From Roseiarcus sp963748545 (GTDB taxonomy: Bacteria; Pseudomonadota; Alphaproteobacteria; Rhizobiales; Beijerinckiaceae), in assembly GCA_963748545.1 (NCBI GenBank), contig CAVVJO010000003.1, positions 558,001-622,000 on the forward strand: a DNA stretch of 64,000 nt, given 5' to 3'. The position numbers and the translations under genes are program-made. Shown piece after piece: positions 7,954 through 17,258 of this stretch (within the stretch, counting starts at the first letter, position 1; each line of letters opens with the position of its first letter). The notes under the pieces were generated by a model. That model saw only the letters and a list, made by a program, of their open reading frames with translations, was not told where the DNA came from and did not search any database.

Positions 7954-9396
7954 GTGATACGGCTCGGCGACATCGTGGATCTCAGCGGCGCGGACCCTTC
8001 GCTGGCTCAGCGCGCCGTCGCCGGCGTCGCCTTTGACAGCCGCAGGGTTCAGCCGGGCGATGTTTTCTTCGCCCTCGCCGGCGCTAAAGACGATGGCCTG
8101 AAGCACGCCGCCGAGGCGGTCGCGCGCGGGGCGGGAGCCATCGTGACGGAGCGCGAGGCGACATTCGACGGCGCTCCGGTCATCCGGGTCGGCGACGCGC
8201 GTCTTGCGCTCGCGCGCGCCGCGGCGCGGCTCACTCCGCGTCAGCCGGAGACGATCGTCGCGGTGACCGGCACCAGCGGCAAAACCTCGGTCGCGGCGTT
8301 CGTCCGCCAGATCTGGCAGGCGCTCGGGCGCGAATCCGCCTCCCTCGGGACAATCGGCGTCGTGTCGCGCCCGCTGACCCTGTACGGTTCGCTGACCACG
8401 CCGGACCCGCTGACGCTGCACCGGACGCTTCAGGAGCTTGCCGACGCCGGCGTCACGCATCTCGCGATGGAGGCGTCCTCGCACGGCCTCGACCAGAGGC
8501 GGCTCGACGGCGTGAGGCTCTCCGCCGCCGCCTTCACCAATCTCAGCCGCGACCACATGGATTACCACGCGACAGTCGAGGACTATCTCGCCGCCAAACT
8601 GCGCCTGTTCCAGGACCTCCTGCCGGACCGGGCGCCGGCGATCGTCGATGCGGACGCCGACATCGCGCCGCGCGTGATCGCGGCCGCCGAGGCCCGCGGT
8701 CTTGCGGTCTTCTCGGTCGGCGAGAAAGGCGAGGCGATCCGGCTGACGGCGGTCGTGCGCGACGGGCTCGCGTCCACGCTCGACCTCGAATTCGGCGGAC
8801 GCAAGCGGCGGGTGCGCCTGCCGCTGCCGGGCGATTTTCAGATCTCGAACGCGCTGGTCGCGGCGGGCTTATGCATTGCGACCGGCTCGGAGGCCGACGC
8901 GGTCTTCGCTGCGCTTCAGGGCCTCGAGGGTGCGCCGGGGCGGCTCGAGCGGATCGGCGCGGTCCGCGGCGCGGCCGTGTTCGTCGACTACGCCCACAAG
9001 CCCGACGCGCTGGAAAAGGCGCTGGCCGCGCTCCGCCCCTACGTACGCGGCCGCTTGATCGTGGCGTTCGGCTGCGGCGGCGACCGGGACGCGGGAAAAC
9101 GGCCGATCATGGGCGAGATCGCGACACGAGCGGCCGACGTCGTCATCGTCACCGACGATAACCCGCGTTCGGAGAACGCCGCAGCGATTCGCGCCGCGAT
9201 CCTCGCCGCCGCGCCGGGCGCTCTGGAGATCGGCGATCGCGCGGAAGCGATCCGAACGGGCGTCGAGATGCTGAAAGAGGGCGATGCCCTGATGATCGCC
9301 GGGAAGGGCCACGAAGTCGGGCAGATCGTCGGCGACACGGTGCTTCCCTTCAGCGACGCCGATGAGGCGCGCAAGGCCCTGGCGGAGGCGGCATGA
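7954..9396 (+). CDS. murE: UDP-MurNAc-L-Ala-D-Glu:meso-diaminopimelate ligase
   Basis: MurE adds meso-diaminopimelate to UDP-MurNAc-dipeptide using ATP. I chose GTG 7954 as start because AAGGAG lies about ten bases upstream and homology begins with RLGDIVDL; the frame is open further upstream but only overlaps ftsI. The 480-residue protein shows the N-terminal fold (GVAFDSRRVQPGDVFFAL), the ATP-binding GTSGKTS near 106-112, SLTTPDPLTLH, MEASSHGLDQ and the DNPR motif near residues 402-405, which marks diaminopimelate rather than lysine specificity. Intact. The stop overlaps the murF ATG (ATGA). Confidence 0.96.
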   Translation: MIRLGDIVDLSGADPSLAQRAVAGVAFDSRRVQPGDVFFALAGAKDDGLKHAAEAVARGAGAIVTEREATFDGAPVIRVGDARLALARAAARLTPRQPETIVAVTGTSGKTSVAAFVRQIWQALGRESASLGTIGVVSRPLTLYGSLTTPDPLTLHRTLQELADAGVTHLAMEASSHGLDQRRLDGVRLSAAAFTNLSRDHMDYHATVEDYLAAKLRLFQDLLPDRAPAIVDADADIAPRVIAAAEARGLAVFSVGEKGEAIRLTAVVRDGLASTLDLEFGGRKRRVRLPLPGDFQISNALVAAGLCIATGSEADAVFAALQGLEGAPGRLERIGAVRGAAVFVDYAHKPDALEKALAALRPYVRGRLIVAFGCGGDRDAGKRPIMGEIATRAADVVIVTDDNPRSENAAAIRAAILAAAPGALEIGDRAEAIRTGVEMLKEGDALMIAGKGHEVGQIVGDTVLPFSDADEARKALAEAA

Positions 9397-10811
9397 GCGC
9401 ACTGTGGACCGCGCCCGAACTCATGGACGCTTCCGGCGCGGGTTCGAGCGCCCCCCTCGCCCGGACCGTATCGGGCGTGTCGATCGACACCCGGACGCTT
9501 CAGCCGGGCGACCTCTTCTTCGCCATCAAGGGCGAGAGTCACGACGGTCATGATCACGTCGCGCGCGCGTTCGAGGTCGGCGCCTCGGCCGCCGTAGTGA
9601 GCCGGGTGCGGGCGGAGGCGCTCGCCGCTTTCGGCCCGGTCTTCGCAGTCGACGACACGCTGAAGGCGATGGAGCGGCTCGGCCTCGCCGCGCGAGCGCG
9701 GACGTCGGCGCGCATCGTCGCGGTCACCGGATCGGTCGGCAAGACCAGCGCCAAAGAGATGCTGCGCGCGATGCTGACCGCAAGCGGCGCGACGCACGCC
9801 TCGGCGGCCTCCTACAATAACCATTGGGGCGTCCCGCTGACGCTTGCGCGCATGCCGGCGGATACGCAGTTCGGCGTGTTCGAGATCGGCATGAACCATG
9901 CTGGCGAGATCACGCCGCTCGTACGCATGGTCCGCCCGCACGCGGCGCTGATCACCACGATCGCGCCGGTCCATATCGAATATCTTGGCTCGCTCGAGGC
10001 GATCGCAGACGCCAAGAGCGAAATCTTCCTTGGCCTCGAACCGGGCGGGACGGCGATTCTCAACCGCGATGCGCCGCAATTCGAACGGCTGGCGGCGGCG
10101 GCCGGGGCGCGAGGCGCGCAGGTCTGGACCTTCGGGTCGTCCGAGGGCTGCGACGCGCGGCTCCTGGGTCTCGAAGAGACCGAGGCCGGCTCACGCGTCT
10201 CGGCGCGGATCCTCGGCCGCGCAAAACGCTTCGATCTCGGCGCGCCCGGCGCGCATATGGCGGAGAACGCGCTCGGCGCGCTGCTGGCCGCCGCTGCGCT
10301 AGGCGCCGATCTCGACGCCTGCGCCGCGGCGCTCGCGGGGTTTGCGCCGCAGAAGGGCAGGGGCGAGCGCCTGCTGCTTCCGACGCCCGAGGGCCCCGTC
10401 ACCGTAATCGACGAGAGCTACAACGCCAATCCGGCCTCGATGCGCGCCGCGCTCAGGCTCCTCGGCGCGACGCGTCCCGGACGCAACGGGCGCAGGATCG
10501 CTGTGATCGGCGACATGCTGGAGCTTGGCCCCGAGGGCGCCGCGGCCCACGCCGCGCTTGCCGCCGACCTCGCCGCCAATCACGTCGATCTCCTGTTCGG
10601 CGCCGGGCCGCTGACCCGCGCCCTCTACGACGCCGCCCCCGAAGCGATGCGCGCCGCGTGGGCCGAACGGTCGAGCGCGCTCGTCGATAAGGTCGCGGAC
10701 GCGCTTCGCGCGGGCGACGTCGCCATGGTCAAGGGGTCGAACGGCAGCCGCATGGGGCCTCTGGTCGCCGCGCTGCGCGAGCATTTCCTCCCTCCGCGCG
10801 AGGGAGGCTGA
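9393..10811 (+). CDS. murF: UDP-MurNAc-tripeptide:D-Ala-D-Ala ligase
   Basis: MurF completes the cytoplasmic pentapeptide by adding D-Ala-D-Ala. The 472-residue protein has the Mur N-terminal domain (GVSIDTRTLQPGDLFFAIKGE), the P-loop TGSVGKTSAKEML near residue 112, the NNHWGVPLTLA and FEIGMNHAGEI motifs, and the C-terminal ligase segment with DESYNANPASMRAAL and a GDMLELG motif. It is intact, overlaps murE by ATGA and precedes mraY by eight bases. Confidence 0.96.
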   Translation: MSALWTAPELMDASGAGSSAPLARTVSGVSIDTRTLQPGDLFFAIKGESHDGHDHVARAFEVGASAAVVSRVRAEALAAFGPVFAVDDTLKAMERLGLAARARTSARIVAVTGSVGKTSAKEMLRAMLTASGATHASAASYNNHWGVPLTLARMPADTQFGVFEIGMNHAGEITPLVRMVRPHAALITTIAPVHIEYLGSLEAIADAKSEIFLGLEPGGTAILNRDAPQFERLAAAAGARGAQVWTFGSSEGCDARLLGLEETEAGSRVSARILGRAKRFDLGAPGAHMAENALGALLAAAALGADLDACAAALAGFAPQKGRGERLLLPTPEGPVTVIDESYNANPASMRAALRLLGATRPGRNGRRIAVIGDMLELGPEGAAAHAALAADLAANHVDLLFGAGPLTRALYDAAPEAMRAAWAERSSALVDKVADALRAGDVAMVKGSNGSRMGPLVAALREHFLPPREGG

Positions 10812-10819
10812 GAGGTCCG

Positions 10820-11901
10820 ATGCTGACTTGGCTCTCCGACTGGTCCGAGCTTCCGGGCGTCTTTCGCCTGTTCCACTGGCTGACCTTCCGCACCCTGGGC
10901 GCCGCGGGGACGGCGCTGTTTCTGGTGCTGTTCTTCGGGCCGTCGATCATTTCGAGGCTGCGGCTGAAGCAGGGCAAGGGGCAGCCGATCCGAACCGATG
11001 GGCCGGCCTCGCATCTTCTGACCAAAAAGGGCACGCCCACCATGGGCGGGCTCATGATTCTGTTCGGGCTGGTGGCGTCGGCGCTGCTGTGGGCCGACCC
11101 GGAGAGCCCCTACGTCTGGATCGTGCTCTTCGTCACCTTCGGCTTCGGCGCGATCGGGTTTTACGACGACTATCTGAAGGTGACGAAGCAGTCGCATCTG
11201 GGCTTTTCCGGGCGCGCCCGGCTCGGCGCCGAATACGTCATTGCGGCGATCGCCTGTTACGCCCTGATGCGGGTCGGCGGCCCGGGGCAAGCTCGCTCGC
11301 CCTGCCGTTTGTCCAGGGCTACGTGCTCGACTTCGGCTGGGGTTTCTTGCTGTTCGGCCCGTTCGTGATCGTCGCCTTCGGCAACGCGGTCAATCTGACC
11401 GACGGCCTCGACGGCCTGGCGATCGTGCCGGTGATGATCGCCGCGGCGACGCTCGGCATGATCTCGTACCTCGTGGGCAGCGCCTTCTTCGCGCATTACC
11501 TGCTCATCAACCACGTGCCGCTCGCGGGCGACCTGATGGTGGTGTGCGGCGCCTTGATCGGGGCGGGCGCAGGCTTCCTGTGGTTCAACGCGCCTCCGGC
11601 TCAGATCTTCATGGGCGACACCGGCTCGCTGGCGCTGGGGGGCCTCCTCGGAACCATGGCGGTGGCGGTTAAGCACGAAATCGTGCTGGCGGTGATCGGC
11701 GGCCTCTTCGTCATGGAGGCGGTCTCGGTCATCGTGCAGGTCGCCTCGTTCAAGCTGACCGGCAAGCGCGTATTCAAGATGGCGCCGATCCACCACCACT
11801 TCGAGCAGCTTGGCTGGTCCGAGCCGCAGATCGTGATGCGCTTCTGGATCATATCCTTCGTGCTGGCGATGATCGGTCTCGCCTCGCTGAAGCTGCGGTG
11901 A
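10820..11901 (+). CDS. mraY: Phospho-MurNAc-pentapeptide transferase (single-base frameshift)
   Basis: MraY transfers phospho-MurNAc-pentapeptide to undecaprenyl phosphate, forming lipid I in the inner membrane. The first frame holds KKGTPTMGGLMIL and the Asp pair of GFYDDYLKV; the rest, from SSLALPF on, is one frame away and holds NLTDGLDGLAI, FMGDTGSLALGG and the HHHFE motif near the C-terminus. The switch lies at the GGGG run at 11284-11287, where one more G restores a 360-residue protein with about ten membrane helices. An intact gene with one missing homopolymer base is far more likely than a real mutation in this essential enzyme. Confidence 0.93.
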
Positions 11902-11905
11902 GACC

Positions 11906-13289
11906 ATGATCCCGGTCGAAACCCTCGCCGGCGAAAAGGTCGCCGTCTTCGGCCTCGGCGGATCAGGCTATTCGACGCTGCGCGCGCTGACCGAAGGCGG
12001 GGCCGAGGTGACGGCCTGGGACGACAGCGAGAAGGCGCGCGACCGCGCCTCCGCCGACGGCTATGTCGTCCTCGATCTTGCCGAGGCGGACTGGCGCGCG
12101 TTCAAGGCGCTGGTGCTCTCGCCCGGCGTGCCGCTGACCCATCCCGAGCCGCACTGGACAGTGAAGCGCGCCAGGGCCGCCGGCGTTCCCGTCATCGGCG
12201 ACATCGAGCTTTTTGCTCGCGAGCGCGCGGCCCGCGCGCCGAACGCGCCGTTCGTCGCCATCACCGGGACCAACGGCAAATCGACCACGACTGCGTTGAT
12301 CGCGCATTTGCTGAAAGAAGCCGGGCGAGACGTAGCGCTCGGCGGGAACATCGGCGTGCCGATCCTCGACCTGGCGCCGCCTGCCGAGAGCCGGGTCCAT
12401 GTCATCGAGTGCTCGTCCTATCAGATCGACCTCGCGCCCTCGCTTGCGCCGAGCGTCGGGCTCCTGATCAACATCACTCCTGACCATCTCGATCGACACG
12501 GCGACCTCGAGCGCTACGCCGCCATCAAGGAGCGGCTGGTCGCCAAAGCGGAGATTGCGCTCGTCGGCGTCGACGACGATCCAAGCCGCACGATCTGCGC
12601 GCGTCTCAAGGCCGAAGCGGGCCGACGGGTAGTCGCCGTCTCGGGCGGGGCGTCGCCGCTGGCCGACGTCTTCGTCGACGATCATCGGATTTTTGCGCGA
12701 GGGTCCGCCGAGCCGCCGATCGACCTCCGAGCCGCCCGAGCGTTGCGGGGCGCTCATAACGGCCAGAACGCCGCGTTCGCCTACGCCGCCGCGACCGCGC
12801 TCGGCGTTGGGCGTGACGCGATCGTCGCGGCGTTTTCGACCTTTCCCGGCCTCGCGCACCGGATGGAAGAGGTCGGTCGACAGGGCCGCGTGCTGTTCAT
12901 CAACGATTTCCAAGGCGACCAACGCCGACGCGGCCGAGAAGGCGCTGCTGTCCTTTCGCGACATCCACTGGATCGCCGGCGGCAAACCGAAGGCGGGCGG
13001 GATCGAGCCGTTGCGTCCGCTGTTCGACCGCGTCGCCAAGGCCTACCTGATCGGCGAGGCCGCGGGCGAATTCGCAGCGACCCTCGGGGACGCGGTCCCG
13101 TTCGAGCGCAGCGGGACCCTGTCGGAGGCGGTGAAGGCCGCGGCCCGAGACGCGAGCCGCTCGATGGCCGAGGAGCCGGTCGTTCTCCTGTCGCCCGCCT
13201 GCGCCTCGTTCGACCAGTTCGCCAATTTCGAGGCGCGCGGCGAGGCTTTCCGCGCCGACGTCCAGAGACTCTTGAAGGGGGGATCGTAG
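11906..13289 (+). CDS. murD: UDP-MurNAc-L-alanine:D-glutamate ligase (single-base frameshift)
   Basis: MurD adds D-glutamate to UDP-MurNAc-L-alanine. The N-terminal Rossmann-like domain (VAVFGLGGSGYST), the P-loop ITGTNGKSTTTALI near residue 118, and ECSSYQIDLAPSL are in the first frame. After LFIND the frame is lost; one surplus T in the run at 12907-12909 turns the expected SKATNADA into other residues. The remainder (HWIAGGKPKAGG, then LLSPACASFDQF) continues in the second frame to the TAG at 13287. Repaired length is about 460 residues, normal. In the raw sequence the first half reads through in frame into ftsW, an artefact. Confidence 0.93.
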
Positions 13290-13291
13290 CC

Positions 13292-14434
13292 ATGGTGTCC
13301 AGAGCCGAACGCGGACCCTTCGCCGACTGGATGCGCACCGTCGATCGCTGGCTGCTCAGTTCCTTCCTGGCGCTGATGGTGATCGGCCTCGTCATGGCGC
13401 TGGCGGCGAGCCCGGCGGTCGCCGAACGGCTCAATCTTCCGACCTTCCACTTCGTCGACCGGCAGGCGTTGATGCTGGTTCCCACCGCCATCCTGATGGT
13501 CGCGACCTCCTTCCTCTCGCCGCGCCACATGCGGCGCGCGGCGTTGGTGACATTTGCGGCCTCGCTGATCCTCATCGTGCTCGCGCTGATGTTCGGGGCG
13601 GAGGTCAAGGGCGCGCGGCGCTGGATCTTCGGCATTCAGCCGTCGGAGTTCATCAAGCCGGCGTTCGTGGTGCTGGCGGCCTGGGCCTTCACCGAGGGCG
13701 GCCGCAAGACCCCGACCGCGCCGCTGGCGAAAATCCTGTCCTTTCTGATCCTGCCGGCCACCATCGTGCCGCTGATCATGGAGCCCGACTTCGGCCAGAC
13801 CATGCTGGTGTCGATCGTCTGGGCCTCGCTGTTCTTCATGGCCGGACTGCACTGGTTCTGGGTCGTCGGCGTTGGGGGCCTGGGCGTGCTCGGAGGCTTC
13901 GCCGCCTACAAGTTGTCGCCGCACGTGCACGAGCGCGTGCTGCGCTTCATCGACCCCGATGCGACCGGCGGCGTGGTCGACACGTTTCAGGTCGATACGG
14001 CGTTGCAGAGTATTCTCTCCGGCGGCTGGCTCGGACGGGGGCCGGGCGAGGGCATGTACAAGCGTATCCTCCCCGACGCCCACACCGACTTCGTCTTCGC
14101 CGTCACCGGCGAGGAGTTCGGCATGATCGCCTGCATGGGACTCATCCTGTTCTTCGGCTTCATCGTGCTGCGGGGCCTCTTCCTCTCCTCGCGCAGTCAG
14201 GATCCGTTCTGCCGCTTTGTCGCGGCGGGCATGACGGTGATGTTCGGCGTGCAGAGCTGGATCAACATGGCGGTCAATCTGCGGGCGATGCCGGCCAAGG
14301 GCATGACGCTGCCGTTCATCTCCTACGGCGGCTCGTCGCTGATCGCGCTCGGCCTCGGCATGGGCTTCCTGCTCGCGGCGACCCGTCGGCGCCCTGTCGC
14401 AGACCTGCCGCATGATCTCGTGGCGGCGGAATGA
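13292..14434 (+). CDS. ftsW: Septal peptidoglycan glycosyltransferase FtsW (SEDS family)
   Basis: FtsW polymerises lipid II at the septum together with FtsI. The 380-residue protein has about ten membrane helices. SEDS signatures visible are GAEVKGARRWI, IQPSEFIKP, EPDFGQTMLV, the large periplasmic loop with GGWLGRGPGEG, and MPAKGMTLPFISYGGSSL near the C-terminus. I start it at the ATG at 13292, two bases after the murD stop, with the GGGGGG run upstream serving as ribosome site. The frame is open upstream only because of the murD frameshift. The stop overlaps the murG start by ATGA. Confidence 0.95.
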   Translation: MVSRAERGPFADWMRTVDRWLLSSFLALMVIGLVMALAASPAVAERLNLPTFHFVDRQALMLVPTAILMVATSFLSPRHMRRAALVTFAASLILIVLALMFGAEVKGARRWIFGIQPSEFIKPAFVVLAAWAFTEGGRKTPTAPLAKILSFLILPATIVPLIMEPDFGQTMLVSIVWASLFFMAGLHWFWVVGVGGLGVLGGFAAYKLSPHVHERVLRFIDPDATGGVVDTFQVDTALQSILSGGWLGRGPGEGMYKRILPDAHTDFVFAVTGEEFGMIACMGLILFFGFIVLRGLFLSSRSQDPFCRFVAAGMTVMFGVQSWINMAVNLRAMPAKGMTLPFISYGGSSLIALGLGMGFLLAATRRRPVADLPHDLVAAE

Positions 14435-15531
14435 GCGAGTCGCGCTGCATCCTGCTCGCGGCGGGCGGAACGGGCGGACATCTTTTTCCGGCCGCGGCGC
14501 TCGCAGCGGCGCTCAAGGACCGCGGCGTCGAGGTCGAACTCGCGACCGACGACCGGGCGATGAAATACGGACAGGACTTTCCCGCCCGCGCCGTGCACGC
14601 CTTTCCCTCCGCGACGACGACCGGGGCGGGGGCGCTCAACAAGGCGCGCGCGGCGGCGACCCTCGGCGCCGGGGTGGCGGCCGCGATGCTCAAGCTCAGC
14701 CGCATCCGTCCGCGCGCGGTGGTGGGATTCGGCGGCTATCCGACGGTGCCCCCGCTGTTCGCCGCCTCGCTGCTGGGGATTCCAAGCGTGCTGCACGAGC
14801 AGAACGCGGTGCTCGGACGGGCGAATCGTTTCTTGAGTCCGCGGGTCTCCGTGGTCGCCTGCGGCTTCCCCGAGCTCAAGGGGGTCGACGCGGCGACAAG
14901 CGCGAAGGTCCGCTACACCGGCAATCCCGTCCGCCCCGCTGTCATCGCCGCCGCGAAAGCTCCCTATCCCGACTTTATCGGCGTGCGCCTTCGGCTTCTG
15001 GTGACAGGCGGGTCGCAGGGCGCGCGCGTCATGGCCGACGTCGTCCCCGCGGCGCTGGCTCTCATCGCGCCCGGCGAGCGGCAGGGAATCCGCCTCACCA
15101 TGCAGGCGCGGGGCGAGGATAAGGCGCGGGTCGCGGCGGCCTGCGCGCGTCTCAATTTCCCGATCGAAATCGCCGACTTCTTTGCCGACCTGCCCGCGCG
15201 CATCGCTGCGTCCCATCTGGTGATCGGCCGAGCCGGCGCTTCGACGGTATCGGAACTCGCGGTGATCGGGCGGCCTTCGGTGCTGGTGCCGTTCCCGCAT
15301 GCGCTCGACCAGGATCAGGCGGCGAACGCCGCGGCGCTTGCGGCGTCGGGCGGGACAATCGTCGTTCCGCAAACCGAGTTCACGCCGGAGCGGCTCGCCG
15401 CGATCCTCACGGACGCGCTGGCGTCCCCGGCCAAGCTCGCCGCCTCTGCGGAAGCGGCGAGAACGGCGGGCGTCGCGGATGCGGCGGAAAGGCTCGCCGA
15501 GGTGGTCCTGAAAGCGGCGCGCCCGGCTTGA
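14431..15531 (+). CDS. murG: UDP-GlcNAc:lipid I N-acetylglucosaminyltransferase
   Basis: MurG converts lipid I to lipid II on the cytoplasmic face of the inner membrane. The 366-residue protein begins with the glycine-rich LLAAGGTGGHLFPA loop, has GFGGYPTVPPL and LHEQNAVLGRANR in the acceptor domain, and VTGGSQGARVM, RAGASTVSELAVIGRPSVLVP and DQAANA in the UDP-GlcNAc domain. It is intact. It is the last dcw gene here: in many alphaproteobacteria murC, murB, ddl, ftsQ, ftsA and ftsZ follow, but in this window an unrelated convergent gene comes next. Confidence 0.96.
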   Translation: MSESRCILLAAGGTGGHLFPAAALAAALKDRGVEVELATDDRAMKYGQDFPARAVHAFPSATTTGAGALNKARAAATLGAGVAAAMLKLSRIRPRAVVGFGGYPTVPPLFAASLLGIPSVLHEQNAVLGRANRFLSPRVSVVACGFPELKGVDAATSAKVRYTGNPVRPAVIAAAKAPYPDFIGVRLRLLVTGGSQGARVMADVVPAALALIAPGERQGIRLTMQARGEDKARVAAACARLNFPIEIADFFADLPARIAASHLVIGRAGASTVSELAVIGRPSVLVPFPHALDQDQAANAAALAASGGTIVVPQTEFTPERLAAILTDALASPAKLAASAEAARTAGVADAAERLAEVVLKAARPA

Positions 15532-15543
15532 GCCCGGCGCGCC
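15516..15543. terminator. Hairpin between convergent murG and EthD genes
   Basis: GGCGCGCC-C-GGC and GCC-C-GGCGCGCC form two 12-base arms with a single C-C mismatch around a TTGA loop that contains most of the murG stop codon. No T tract follows on either strand, so a role as bidirectional terminator between convergent genes is only probable. Confidence 0.45.
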
Positions 15544-15550
15544 GAAGAGA

Positions 15551-15859
15551 TCAAACCGCCGCCGTCTCGAACATCAGCATGTCGGCGCCGCCGGTTGCGA
15601 AGCGCTGGACGTCCGCGCCGGCGGCCTGACCCTCCGGGCTGGCGAAGGCCGCCTGGATTGCAGCCATATTGTCGAACGTCAGGGTCGCGACAAGATGGAC
15701 GCCCGAGGGGGCGGCGGGAGACGCAACGGAGCCGCGGCTGACTTCGTAATGGCGCAGGCCCGGTATCTTTTTGGCGATCGGAATGTGCGTCTCGCTGTAA
15801 TATTTGTCGAACGCGGCGGCGTCCGTCGGGGTCTTGTACAGAACGACCAGCTTCGCCAT
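15551..15859 (-). CDS. EthD-domain protein
   Basis: This 102-residue protein is a single dimeric alpha/beta-barrel domain of the EthD type: AKLVVLYKTPTDAAAFDKYYSE at the start, then HIPIAKKIPGLRHYEVSRG, the pattern of EthD proteins. EthD was described as an accessory protein of an ether-degrading cytochrome P450 system, but stand-alone copies are common and uncharacterised. I start at ATG 15859; the frame stays open upstream without similarity. It is divergent from the plus-strand gene at 15999, and the 139 bases between must hold both promoters. Confidence 0.82.
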   Translation of the reverse strand: MAKLVVLYKTPTDAAAFDKYYSETHIPIAKKIPGLRHYEVSRGSVASPAAPSGVHLVATLTFDNMAAIQAAFASPEGQAAGADVQRFATGGADMLMFETAAV

Positions 15860-15998
15860 GAGGTTCCCTCTCGTGTTGGCTGCGCTTCTGAGCGGCGGCG
15901 CATGACGGACTGTAGGCGGCTCGCCCCGTCGCGCCAAGGCGTCCGCAGGAACAATCTGGCCTGTGCGCGCGTTCACCACGACGCAGGAGGGGATCGCA

Positions 15999-16727
15999 AT
16001 GCGTCAGGTCAAATATCGCTCGTTTACGCCGGGTCTCGATCCCCGCCGCACGAAGCTTGAGTTGCCCGGATGGGCCGGCGACAGGGAGCCGCGCAAGGAC
16101 GGCTCGATGGAGCAGGCTTGGCACTGCCTGCCGTTCTCGGAGGGCGCCCGCTACGGGATCGAGCTGTGTTACCCCTATCCCAATGAACTCCGGGTCGAGA
16201 CGCGGGGCGGCGACCTCGTCCTCGACGGGGACTTTGGTCCGCCTCCCGAAGGCCATGGCGGCGAGTGGCCGCCGTTCCGGCCGTTCGGCAAGCTCTATTA
16301 CACTTACCAGCTGTCGCTCGACCTCAAAGTCGAGGAGGGGTTCGCGCTGATGTTTCAGTGCCATCCGCGATTTTTCACCGACGCGACCTACACGACGCCG
16401 ATCGCCGTTCCCGCGCTGATCCGACGCTGGTGGCCGATGACGTACTTTCTTGTCTTCAAGTCGCCGCCCGAGGGCGGCGCTCATGTGTTCCGGCCCGGGG
16501 AGCCGTTCGCCCAGGTGTTGGTGGTGCCGGAGGATCCTGACTTCGAGCTTGTCCCCATGCCGATCGAGGAAGCCGCGGAGCGCGCGCTTCAATCGGAACG
16601 GATCTACCAGAGCCGCAAAACGCTCTCGGCGGAAAGCGAATGGAAGTCGGCGACCAACACGGTCTTCGACGGAACCTATCGCCATATTCTCGGGGCTGCG
16701 TCCGAGCGGGCGCGACGCGGGCGCTAA
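15999..16727 (+). CDS. Unrecognised cytoplasmic protein (possibly DUF6065-like)
   Basis: The 242-residue protein has no signal peptide or membrane helix. It is rich in Trp, Pro and aromatic residues, with motifs such as AWHCLPFSEGARYGIELCYPYP, FRPFGKLYYTYQLSLDLK, FQCHPRFF and a C-terminal helix with RKTLSAESEWKS. The overall pattern reminds me of DUF6065 proteins, but I cannot confirm it. The start at ATG 15999 is supported by a strong AGGAGG at 15985-15990. Base composition matches its neighbours. No function can be assigned; it is divergent from the EthD gene. Confidence 0.7.
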   Translation: MRQVKYRSFTPGLDPRRTKLELPGWAGDREPRKDGSMEQAWHCLPFSEGARYGIELCYPYPNELRVETRGGDLVLDGDFGPPPEGHGGEWPPFRPFGKLYYTYQLSLDLKVEEGFALMFQCHPRFFTDATYTTPIAVPALIRRWWPMTYFLVFKSPPEGGAHVFRPGEPFAQVLVVPEDPDFELVPMPIEEAAERALQSERIYQSRKTLSAESEWKSATNTVFDGTYRHILGAASERARRGR

Positions 16728-16750
16728 CGGCCGCCGCGAAAGGTCAGACC

Positions 16751-16790
16751 AAAAAGACTCGCCCTCGGGTCGCAAGCGATCCGAGGGCGA
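16751..16790 (-). terminator. Intrinsic terminator of the His-rich peptide gene
   Basis: On the minus strand, TCGCCCTCGG and CCGAGGGCGA form a perfect 10-bp stem whose loop contains a second small stem (TCGC/GCGA). Five T residues follow three bases further on (plus-strand A run at 16751-16755). It lies about 40 bases after the stop of the His-rich gene and is the clearest rho-independent terminator in the window. Confidence 0.75.
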
Positions 16791-16829
16791 TGGGAACGAC
16801 AGCTGCCGCCGGCGGGCGGCGGATCACGA

Positions 16830-17162
16830 TCACTGGTAGTGGTGATGGTGGTGGTGGTGATGCCAATGATGATGCCAATGGTGGTGATGCCACCAATGGT
16901 GATGATGGTGGTGGTGGTGATGATAATATTGCGCGAGCTCGACGGGACGCTCGTCGACCGTTCCGACCACGTCGCTCAGTTCTCCCGCGCCATTTTGCGT
17001 GCTGAGTTTTGAAACGGCCTGGGGGATAGGGTCGAGCAATTCGGCGAACGTCTGCGCCGGCGGAACGGGGGCGGGAGCTGCGCCAACGTTTGCCGCTGCG
17101 GCAGGGCCGGCGAGCGCCAGCGCCGAGGCGGCGCCGACCAATCCGATAATCGTCTTGTCCAA
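16830..17162 (-). CDS. Exported peptide with histidine/tryptophan-rich tail
   Basis: The 110-residue product starts at TTG 17162, chosen because GGGAGA lies five bases upstream and the sequence then gives a clean signal peptide (DKTIIGLVGAASALALAGPAAAA). The middle is Ala/Pro-rich and mildly acidic. The last 30 residues contain 24 His arranged as runs of 9, 4, 3 and 8 separated by Trp, ending YQ. Such tails bind nickel, zinc, copper or cobalt, so periplasmic metal buffering or delivery is a reasonable inference, but no family is recognised and no metal transporter is adjacent. Upstream on the same strand is emrB, 97 bases away. An intrinsic terminator follows. Confidence 0.75.
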   Translation of the reverse strand: MDKTIIGLVGAASALALAGPAAAANVGAAPAPVPPAQTFAELLDPIPQAVSKLSTQNGAGELSDVVGTVDERPVELAQYYHHHHHHHHHWWHHHHWHHHWHHHHHHHHYQ

Positions 17163-17258
17163 TGGGCTCTCCCTTGAGAAGTCGTCGGGACCCAGGGAAC
17201 GCTCCACAAGGGATAAAGTTCCTGCCGTGAACGTGCAAAGCGTCGCAGGTTCAGTCCA

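Noticed and set aside
5772..7973. Open frame of 733 codons on the minus strand across ftsI
   Set aside because: It is antisense to an intact, fully conserved gene; composition is Arg/His/Val-rich as expected for a shadow of GC-rich codons.
11906..14434. Apparent MurD-FtsW fusion protein
   Set aside because: The C-terminal half of MurD is in another frame; the link is created by one surplus T at 12907-12909.
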